Shown here: positions 23,870-29,589 of the stretch, in pieces
Numbering within the stretch: position 1 is the first letter of the stretch
Layout of the letters: every line of letters begins with the position of its first letter
From: Geobacter sp.
Lineage (GTDB): Bacteria; Desulfobacterota; Desulfuromonadia; Geobacterales; Pseudopelobacteraceae
Length of the DNA: 29,589 nt
Direction of reading: 5' to 3'
NCBI GenBank assembly: GCA_027346925.1
Contig: DAIERH010000005.1
Location: 1-29,589 of the forward strand
Translations under genes and position numbers: made by a program
The notes under the pieces: model-generated
Seen by the model: the letters and a program-made list of their open reading frames with translations, nothing else
The model's database searches: none
What the model was told of the DNA's origin: nothing

Positions 23870-25081
23870 TCACGCGGCTTTCGACTGCCGGGCCCCGCTC
23901 CGCCGCGCCACACTCCAGCGGGCAATGGCAGCGACCGCTGCGATGGCCTTGTCCACCTGCTCCTGGGTGTTGAAAGCCCCGATGGAAAAACGCACCCCGC
24001 CGTGGATCGCCACCGTTCCGAGCTGCCGGTGCACCAGGGGTGCGCAGTGCAGCCCGGTGCGGGTCGCGATGTTGTGGTCCACGTCCAGCATCATCCCCAC
24101 ATCGCCCGCATCCAGACCGTCGATGTTGATCATGAAGGTCGAGAGGTGGTTCTCCAGGGTGTCGCAGCAGTAGAGGCGCACCCCCTCGATAAGGCGCAGG
24201 CCGTCGATCAGCCGTGTTGCCAGCCCCATCTCACGGGCATGGATGTTCTCGACCCCCTGCTGGTCGAGCCAGTCCTGGCCGGCCCACAGCGAGGCCACGC
24301 CGAGCATGTTGGGGGTGCCGAACTCCATGCGCCAGGGGTACTCCTCCAGGTGATAGGGATGGATCGAATCCACCCCGGTCCCGCCGGCGCGGGTCTGGTG
24401 CAGATGGACATGCTTTCTGACGCACAGGCCGCCGATGCCGGTGGTGCCCATGAGCGCCTTGTGGCCGGTGAACGCCAGCAGATCCACGTTCATAGCCTTC
24501 ATGTCGATGGGCACGACCCCCGCGGTCTGGGTGGTGTCGATGGCGAACGTCACGCCCCGCTCGCGACAGATGCGGCCGATCTCCTTCACAGGTTGGATCG
24601 TGCCGATGACGTTGGAGCCGTGGTTGACGATCACCAGCCTGGTGGTGGGCCGGATCGCCTTCCCGATGTCGCCGGGGTCAACGAAACCGTTTCCGTCGAA
24701 GGGCACGAAGGTCGCCTCCACCCCCTTGTCGCGCGCCAGGTGGTTGATGGGACGGATAACCGAATTGTGTTCCAGGTTGGTGGTGATGACGTGATCTCCC
24801 TGCCCGAGCGTGCCGTAGACGATCAGGTTCAGGGCGTCGGTGGCGTTGTAGCCGAAGCAGAGGCGCTCGGGCGTGTCCTCGTCGCCGCCGAAGAACCGGG
24901 TCAGCCGCAGGCGCAACCGGTCCAGAAGCGAGCCGGCCTCGATGGCCAGGTCAAAGCCGCTGCGGCCGGGGTTGACGCCGGTGGCCCGGTAGAACCCCAT
25001 CATGAAACTGTAGACCTGTTCCGGTTTGGGCCAGGAGGTGGCGGCATTGTCGAAGTAAATGAGTTGATTCGAGTCTTCCAT
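23870..25081 (-). CDS. Class V aminotransferase, cysteine desulfurase-like
   Basis: 403 aa with the fold-type I PLP signature. N-terminus IYFDNAATSWPKPEQV; H105 (LEHNSVIRP) stacking on PLP; D182 (AIDTTQTAGVVP); Schiff-base K208 in AFTGHKALMGTTGIGG; and the sulfur-accepting loop Cys C346 in ATRTGLHCAPLVH. This places it with the NifS/SufS-like 'cysteine desulfurase family protein' group often found outside isc/suf operons. It starts 12 bp after dsrP with GGAGG directly upstream, so it is cotranscribed with dsrMKJOP. It could supply persulfide sulfur to, or channel it from, the Dsr complex, or help mature its Fe-S clusters. That functional link is inferred from position only. Confidence 0.87.
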   Translation of the reverse strand: MEDSNQLIYFDNAATSWPKPEQVYSFMMGFYRATGVNPGRSGFDLAIEAGSLLDRLRLRLTRFFGGDEDTPERLCFGYNATDALNLIVYGTLGQGDHVITTNLEHNSVIRPINHLARDKGVEATFVPFDGNGFVDPGDIGKAIRPTTRLVIVNHGSNVIGTIQPVKEIGRICRERGVTFAIDTTQTAGVVPIDMKAMNVDLLAFTGHKALMGTTGIGGLCVRKHVHLHQTRAGGTGVDSIHPYHLEEYPWRMEFGTPNMLGVASLWAGQDWLDQQGVENIHAREMGLATRLIDGLRLIEGVRLYCCDTLENHLSTFMINIDGLDAGDVGMMLDVDHNIATRTGLHCAPLVHRQLGTVAIHGGVRFSIGAFNTQEQVDKAIAAVAAIARWSVARRSGARQSKAA

Positions 25082-25093
25082 GGCTCCTCCCCC

Positions 25094-26245
25094 CTAGACC
25101 TGTTCGCGGACCGCGACCGTGATCTTGTAGAACATGGTGACCAGCAGCGCCCCGAGGGCCCAGATCCCCAGCACTATCGCCCATTCCGGGGCAGTGGGCG
25201 CATAGGCGGTCACCCTGCGCAGCGGCGACGGCACGAAACCGGCCACGATCAGCCCCATCCCCTTCTCCAGCCAGAGGGAGAGAAAAACGGCCGCCGAGGC
25301 CAGGGCCAGAATCCGCTCGTTCTCACGCCAGCGGGGCACGAGCAGGGCCGCCAGGGCCGCCAGGGCCAGGGCAGCGGACAGCCACATGAGCAGGGCCAGG
25401 GAATGGTGCCCGTTCAACCCGGAAAACAGGTACTCGAACGGCTCCCTATGCTCCGGTTTGTGACTGTAGAAGGCCGTGAACAGTTCCAGGAGCAGCAGGA
25501 AGACGTTCGCCGTCATGGCATAGGCGACAATCACCCCCAGCTTACGGATGGCCTCTTTTCCGGCATCGAACGAGGTGAGGCGCCGCAGCGCCAGACACAG
25601 GAGGATCAGGAGCGCCGGGCCGGAGGCAAAGGCCGATGCCAGGAAGCGGGGCGCCAGTACGGCAGTGAACCAGAGCGGACGGCCGGGAAGGCCGCTGTAC
25701 AGGAAGGCCGTCACGGTATGGATGCTGACCGCCCAGGGTATGGAGAGGTAGATCACCGGCCTGATCCAGCCGGGTGCAGCCAGCCCCTTGTATTCGGCGC
25801 CCAGCATGACGGATGCGATGACGGCGTTCAGGAGCAGGTACCCCGAGAGCGAGACCATGTCCCAGAACATCAGGGAATGGGGCGTCGGATAGAGCAGCAC
25901 GTTCAGCACGCGGCCCGGCTGCCCCATGTCCACGAAGATGAACAGCATGCACATGATCACGGCCGCAACGGCCAGCAGCTCGCCCAGGACGGTGATCCGG
26001 CCGAATTGCCGCACATCGTGCAGGTAGTAGGGCAGCACCACCATGACCGCCGAGGCCGCCACGCCTACGAAAAAGGTGAACTGGGCGATATAGATGCCCC
26101 AGCTCACGTCGCGGCTCAGGCCGGTGATGCCCAGGCCGTATTCGAGTTGTCTCAGGTAGCAGGCGAACCCGGCCGCGATCAGCAGCAACAGCAACGTGAT
26201 CCAGGCCCAGTAGCCGCGTCCCCCCTGTAAAGCCTTGTCAAGCAT
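25094..26245 (-). CDS. dsrP: DsrP: NrfD-type integral membrane quinone-interacting subunit
   Basis: 383 aa and about ten transmembrane helices, typical of NrfD/HmcC/DsrP. The ORF runs out to 26770, but upstream of 26245 it is an out-of-frame reading of dsrO, so the ATG at 26245 (MLDKALQGGRGYWAW) is used; AAAGGCGG lies 8 bp upstream. Recognisable parts: YGLGITGLSRDVSWGIYIAQ near 40-58, an NrfD-like first-loop motif; VFVDMGQPGR-type IFVDMGQPGR (about 112-121); FWDMVSLSGYLLLN. It forms the second membrane module of DsrMKJOP and is thought to exchange electrons with menaquinone, via periplasmic DsrO. No haem ligands are expected. Confidence 0.9.
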   Translation of the reverse strand: MLDKALQGGRGYWAWITLLLLLIAAGFACYLRQLEYGLGITGLSRDVSWGIYIAQFTFFVGVAASAVMVVLPYYLHDVRQFGRITVLGELLAVAAVIMCMLFIFVDMGQPGRVLNVLLYPTPHSLMFWDMVSLSGYLLLNAVIASVMLGAEYKGLAAPGWIRPVIYLSIPWAVSIHTVTAFLYSGLPGRPLWFTAVLAPRFLASAFASGPALLILLCLALRRLTSFDAGKEAIRKLGVIVAYAMTANVFLLLLELFTAFYSHKPEHREPFEYLFSGLNGHHSLALLMWLSAALALAALAALLVPRWRENERILALASAAVFLSLWLEKGMGLIVAGFVPSPLRRVTAYAPTAPEWAIVLGIWALGALLVTMFYKITVAVREQV

Positions 26246-26259
26246 GATCGTAGCCGCCT

Positions 26260-27024
26260 TTAGACCAAATAGAAGATGGACGGGCCGCACCCCAGCTCGG
26301 GTTGGCGCTGCACGGAAAAGCGCCGGGCCAGGATGCGGCGGATGGCCGACTGCTCGTCGTTCAGATCGCCGAAGGCCATGGCCTGCCGGGGACAGGCCTC
26401 GACGCAGGCCGGCAGTTGGCCCCTGGCCAGCCGCTCTTCGCAGAAATTGCACTTTTCCACCACACCGGCGGTGCGGGTCGGGAAATCCGGATTGATCCGC
26501 TCCAGATGGGGCCGGGGGTCTTCGTAGTTGAAGCTGCGCGACCCGTAGGGGCAGGCCGCCATGCAGTAACGGCAGCCGATGCAGCGGTGGTAGTCCATCA
26601 TCACCACCCCATCCTGGCGCTTCCAGGTGGCCCGGGTGGGACAGACCCGGACGCAGGCGGGATCGGTGCAGTGGTTGCACAGGACCGGCAAGGGGGCATC
26701 CGCGGATTGGTTCGTATATTCGGACGGTTGGAAGGGGAAAACGTCCGCGCTCCGTTCGTTCCAGATCCACTTGACCTCGTGGGCCTTGTCCGGGATGCCC
26801 GGGACGTTATGCGTCGCGTGGCAGGCCCTGGCACACCTGTCGCACCCCTTTTCTTCATGGCACTTTTGCAGGTCGATCACCATGCCCCACCGCTTCCTGT
26901 CTTGCCCGGACCGTAACCGCGGTGTGGCGTCCGGGCCATTGACCGCGTGCACCAGACCGCCGGCCCCGGCCAGGGCCACGGCGCCGGCCGCCAGGCGCAG
27001 GAAATCTTTCCTCGACAGCTTCAT
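26260..27024 (-). CDS. dsrO: DsrO: periplasmic ferredoxin-like Fe-S subunit with Tat-like signal
   Basis: 254 aa. The N-terminus MKLSRKDFLRLAAGAVALAG is a Tat-like signal, with S-R-K-x-F-L in place of the twin-Arg consensus, then a hydrophobic stretch ending near VHA. Ferredoxin motifs follow in order: CDRCARACH, CNHCTDPACVRVCP, CIGCRYCMAACPYG, CNFCEERLARGQLPACVEACP, enough for four 4Fe-4S clusters. The ATG overlaps the dsrJ stop (ATGA); the longer ORF to 27381 is a shadow of dsrJ. It carries electrons between triheme DsrJ and the membrane protein DsrP on the periplasmic side. The RK pair is known to be tolerated in some Tat substrates, so export is still likely. Confidence 0.9.
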   Translation of the reverse strand: MKLSRKDFLRLAAGAVALAGAGGLVHAVNGPDATPRLRSGQDRKRWGMVIDLQKCHEEKGCDRCARACHATHNVPGIPDKAHEVKWIWNERSADVFPFQPSEYTNQSADAPLPVLCNHCTDPACVRVCPTRATWKRQDGVVMMDYHRCIGCRYCMAACPYGSRSFNYEDPRPHLERINPDFPTRTAGVVEKCNFCEERLARGQLPACVEACPRQAMAFGDLNDEQSAIRRILARRFSVQRQPELGCGPSIFYLV

Positions 27025-27446
27025 CTCACGCCTCCTGCGGCAGCAGTGTTGGCCCCGGTCGGGGCGGCCGGCGGCGAGGTATGGCATTTCCAGCAGTCGG
27101 GAACCGCTACCCCCGCGAAGGTATGACAGCGGTCGCAGAACTGTTCCCGGCTGCCATGGCACTGGGTCAGACAGGTACCGGCCAGGCTCACCCGATAGAC
27201 TTTGCCGTCCGGTGCGGTGTACTCTCGCTGCTGCCGCCGCACCTTGGCGTCCCTCCACTCCACGAGCAACGCCATGTGGGCCTTGCGCATGTACGGGCGC
27301 GTGGCCACACAGGCCGTCTGCCCTGCCGGCCGCCTGACATCCGGGGCAGCCGCGGATGTCTTGGCCGCAAGCCCGTGCCACACGGGAAACGTCACCAGCA
27401 GCAGGAACACCGCCAGCCCTGAATAGATCAGCAGACGGTCACGCAT
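27021..27446 (-). CDS. dsrJ: DsrJ: membrane-anchored triheme cytochrome c
   Basis: 141 aa. A single uncleaved-type hydrophobic anchor (about 5-22) precedes a periplasmic domain. Haem sites: C92-x3-C96-H97 (CLTQCH), C104-x2-C107-H108 (CDRCH), C118-x2-C121-H122 (CWKCH). C46 in ACVATRPYMRKAHMALL matches the conserved Cys that ligates one haem in Allochromatium DsrJ, and the following M-R-x2-H-M segment is also a DsrJ hallmark. The first haem site has three residues between the cysteines instead of two. Gene ends overlap both neighbours (8 bp with dsrK, 4 bp with dsrO), so subunits are made together. It is the redox module linking the periplasmic side to the DsrMK sulfur chemistry. Confidence 0.9.
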   Translation of the reverse strand: MRDRLLIYSGLAVFLLLVTFPVWHGLAAKTSAAAPDVRRPAGQTACVATRPYMRKAHMALLVEWRDAKVRRQQREYTAPDGKVYRVSLAGTCLTQCHGSREQFCDRCHTFAGVAVPDCWKCHTSPPAAPTGANTAAAGGVR

Positions 27447-29055
27447 CGGCCACCTCGGCCGCCGGTCCTTGCGGCAGGTTCGGCAACGGTTCGCCGCGCA
27501 GGTTGGCGGTCCGTTCCTTCTCGCCGGTCATGACCAGGGCATTGCCCAGCAGTTCGTGCACCCCCGCCACCTCGACTCCGGGCACCCAGTATTCCATGAG
27601 CGTCGGCATGGTGGCCTTGTCGATGGCGCAGATGCAGGCCAACAGGTTGACGCCATGCTTCTCCCGCACGTGCCTGACGGCATTGGCGCGCGGAAAACCT
27701 CCCCGCAGGCGTATGTCCAGGTTCTCGTCCGTGCCGAGCCCGGAACCGCTGCCGCAGCAGAAGGTCTGTTCGCGGATGGTGTTCTCCGGCATCTCGAAGA
27801 AATGGTTGCAGGAGCGCTTCAGGACGTAGCGCGGCTCCTCCAGGAGTCCCATGCCCCGGGCCGGATTGCAGGAGTCGTGGTAGGTGACCACCCGGTTGTC
27901 GTTGCGCCCGGGATCGAGCTTGAGCTTGTCGTGGTACAGGAGGTCGGCCGTGAACTCGCAGATGTGGACCATCTTGGTGGAGCGGGCGTTCTCGAAGCGC
28001 GTCCCCGTGACCGGCGAGACCGGCGCCTCCAGGAAATCCGCGGGTCCGTTCATGGTCTCCATGTACTGGTGCAGCACCCGCCACATGTGGCCGCACTCCC
28101 CCCCCAGGATCCACTTCACCCCCAGGCGGCGCGCCTCCTCGTAGATCTTGGCGTTCAGCCGCTTCATCATCTCGTGGGAGCTGAACAGGCCGAAGTTCCC
28201 CCCCTCGGAGGCGTAGGCGCTGTAGGTGAAGTCCAGGCCGATCTCGTGGAAGAGCGACATGTAGCCCAGCAGGGTGTAATAATGGGGTGTGGCGAAGTAA
28301 TCGGCCGAGGGCATCACGAACAGGACCTCGGCCCCCTTCCGGTTGATGGGGATCTCCACCCGGATGCCGGTGACCTCTTCCAGTTCGTCGGCCGCGAACT
28401 CCAGGCTGTCCGCAAAGGCGTGTGGCTGGATGCCGAGGTGATTGCCGACCCGGAAGCAGTCTGCCGCCGGTTTCGTCACCCAGTTGATGTTGCAGCCGAG
28501 CAGCCCCAGGAGTTCCCGCCCGATCATGGTGATCTCGGCCGTGTCGATGCCGAACGGGCAGAATACGGAGCAGCGGCGGCACTCGCTGCACTGGTAGAAG
28601 TAGTAGAACCACTCCTTGATCACCTCTTCCGTCAACTCGCGGCCGCCGGCCAGGGAGCCGAACATGCGCCCCGCCGGGGTGAAGTAGCGGCGGTACACCG
28701 AGCGGATCAGCTCCGCCCTGACCATGGGCATGTTCTTGGGATCGTTGGAACCCAGGTAGTAGTGGCATTTGTCGGCGCAGGCGCCGCAGCGCACGCAGAT
28801 ATCCATGAACAGCTTGAACGAGCGGAACCGCTCCAGCCGTTCCCGCATCCCGTCCAGGATGATGCGCTTCCAGTCCGGCGGCAACTGCCAGTCAGCATCG
28901 GATGGCTGCCATTCGCGCGGGTTGGGCAGGCCAAGCGCCTCCAGGTGCTTTGCCGAAGCACTGTGGCAGTAGGTGCCCTTGCGGAATTCCACCCGGGGAT
29001 CGCGCCAGTCGGAGCGGGGTGGAGTCAGCTCGACCTGAAGCGGTTGATCAGACAT
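27439..29055 (-). CDS. dsrK: DsrK: HdrD-like catalytic Fe-S subunit of the DsrMKJOP complex
   Basis: 538 aa, typical DsrK length. Two ferredoxin motifs, C87/C90/C93/C97 and C156/C159/C162/C166, are followed by two heterodisulfide-reductase CCG-type regions: YHDSCNPARG and FCCGSGSGLGTD in the C-terminal half, with LLACICAIDKATM after them. These CCG regions bind the special noncubane-type 4Fe-4S cluster used to cleave disulfides or trisulfides. The cytoplasmic face of the complex. In sulfate reducers it is proposed to reduce the DsrC trisulfide with menaquinol or to run in the other direction. ATG overlaps the dsrM stop by 8 bp. No dsrAB or dsrC lies in the window. Confidence 0.93.
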   Translation of the reverse strand: MSDQPLQVELTPPRSDWRDPRVEFRKGTYCHSASAKHLEALGLPNPREWQPSDADWQLPPDWKRIILDGMRERLERFRSFKLFMDICVRCGACADKCHYYLGSNDPKNMPMVRAELIRSVYRRYFTPAGRMFGSLAGGRELTEEVIKEWFYYFYQCSECRRCSVFCPFGIDTAEITMIGRELLGLLGCNINWVTKPAADCFRVGNHLGIQPHAFADSLEFAADELEEVTGIRVEIPINRKGAEVLFVMPSADYFATPHYYTLLGYMSLFHEIGLDFTYSAYASEGGNFGLFSSHEMMKRLNAKIYEEARRLGVKWILGGECGHMWRVLHQYMETMNGPADFLEAPVSPVTGTRFENARSTKMVHICEFTADLLYHDKLKLDPGRNDNRVVTYHDSCNPARGMGLLEEPRYVLKRSCNHFFEMPENTIREQTFCCGSGSGLGTDENLDIRLRGGFPRANAVRHVREKHGVNLLACICAIDKATMPTLMEYWVPGVEVAGVHELLGNALVMTGEKERTANLRGEPLPNLPQGPAAEVADA

Positions 29056-29589
29056 ATGGGTCCTCGTCGAGCGGGATGCCCGCCATCTTCATCTTGTCGC
29101 GGAACTCTTCCTGCCACTCGCCATAGCCATGGGTCTTTACCGGATAGTTCCAGGGGTTGATGTGGCGCTTCATGCGGCTGTTGTTGGCCAGGTTGCGGGT
29201 GGGGCTGAGAAACACGCCCCCCATGTGCATGAGCTTGCTGAACGGGAAATAGGCCGCCAGGGCACTGACCAGCATCAGGTGGACCAGGAAAAGGCTGCCG
29301 AGCCCGTCGGGAGTCACCGGGTTCAGGGTAGCCAATCCCAGGGCCAGTTGTTTGACCGCCACGATGTCCACCCTTGTCACGTAACGCATCACCATGCCGG
29401 AGACCACGATGCCGAGCAGCAGCAGCAAGGCGAAGTAGTCGCTGAACTGGGAGATGTAGCCGACCAGCGGGTTGCGCATCCGCCTCAGCAGCAGGCATGC
29501 CAGGGCCGCGAGCACCGCCAGGTTGGTCAGGTACAGCGTCGGCATGCCGAGCCGGAGGAAACCGTCGATCGCGCCGAGCGTCAGGACGA
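29048..29589 (-). CDS. dsrM: DsrM: NarI-like haem b membrane subunit (5' end outside window)
   Basis: C-terminal part, about 180 codons visible; DsrM is usually about 330 aa. The ATG at 29545 is internal: the frame stays open through VLTLGAIDGFLRLG to the window edge. At least three transmembrane segments are visible, with the NarI-like stretch SGMVMRYVT, LFLVHLMLVSALAAYFPFSKLMHMGG (H-containing helix for haem b) and the DsrM-typical tail NLANNSRMKRHINPWN. With DsrK it forms the menaquinone:disulfide oxidoreductase core of the complex. It is the first gene of the dsrMKJOP-aminotransferase run in this window; its promoter is not visible. Confidence 0.88.
   Translation of the reverse strand, partial: VLTLGAIDGFLRLGMPTLYLTNLAVLAALACLLLRRMRNPLVGYISQFSDYFALLLLLGIVVSGMVMRYVTRVDIVAVKQLALGLATLNPVTPDGLGSLFLVHLMLVSALAAYFPFSKLMHMGGVFLSPTRNLANNSRMKRHINPWNYPVKTHGYGEWQEEFRDKMKMAGIPLDEDPYV

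Noticed and set aside
1..29589. CRISPR arrays, tRNA/rRNA genes, insertion sequences, phage or integrase genes, attachment sites
   Set aside because: None seen: no regular direct repeats, no transposase-like ORF, no recognisable RNA gene.

Overview
This is a gene-dense, GC-rich window. Every gene is on the minus strand except one small thioesterase. The content points to a strict anaerobe: molybdopterin enzymes of the pyrogallol transhydroxylase / resorcinol hydroxylase type, a B12-dependent acyl-CoA mutase, a DsrMKJOP membrane complex, a class III CoA-transferase and several Fe-S proteins. Gene style and base composition fit a Desulfuromonadia / Geobacter-Pelobacter-like or related 'deltaproteobacterial' lineage. 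This is inferred from gene content only; no rRNA or other taxonomic marker is present.

Layout, read in the direction of transcription (high to low coordinates). (1) 29589-25094: dsrM (cut by the window edge), dsrK, dsrJ, dsrO and dsrP, with overlapping or abutting ends, followed 12 bp later by a class V aminotransferase / cysteine desulfurase-like gene (25081-23870). (2) 23758-23000: an IclR regulator with its own promoter. (3) 22875-16866: a second transhydroxylase-like alpha/beta pair, a strong hairpin, a TauE/SafE permease and a B12-binding radical SAM protein. (4) 16651-14158: a divergent promoter region serving a plus-strand PaaI-type thioesterase and a minus-strand U32-like Fe-S protein plus an unknown 180-aa protein. 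(5) 13963-10873: an amidohydrolase-family protein, a GntR/FCD regulator and an MmgE/PrpD protein. (6) 10823-7183: a divergent acyl-CoA mutase large subunit, a cobalamin-binding domain fused to a DUF35 Zn-ribbon/OB-fold, and an SCP2-type thiolase, translationally coupled or nearly so. (7) 7023-1: a CaiB-type CoA-transferase, an Old-Yellow-Enzyme-type flavin/Fe-S reductase, and the first transhydroxylase-like alpha/beta pair (beta cut by the window edge).

Two recurrent inverted repeats tie these blocks together. Motif A (TTACATGTAA) lies at the promoters of the amidohydrolase operon, the mutase operon and the second transhydroxylase operon, each time 7-9 bp downstream of a -35-like hexamer. Motif B (AGTTGTA-N3-TACAACT and variants) lies upstream of the OYE operon, the CoA-transferase and the U32/thioesterase divergent region. 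I read blocks 3-7 as one catabolic gene set, probably for an aromatic or alicyclic hydroxylated compound. Molybdenum hydroxyl-transfer or dehydroxylation, flavin reduction, CoA activation, a carbon-skeleton rearrangement and C-C cleavage would be its chemical steps. The actual substrate cannot be read from the sequence.

The most unusual item is the fused cobalamin-domain/DUF35 protein between a mutase with an altered active site and a thiolase lacking the usual second catalytic cysteine. It suggests a physical mutase-to-aldolase/thiolase complex.
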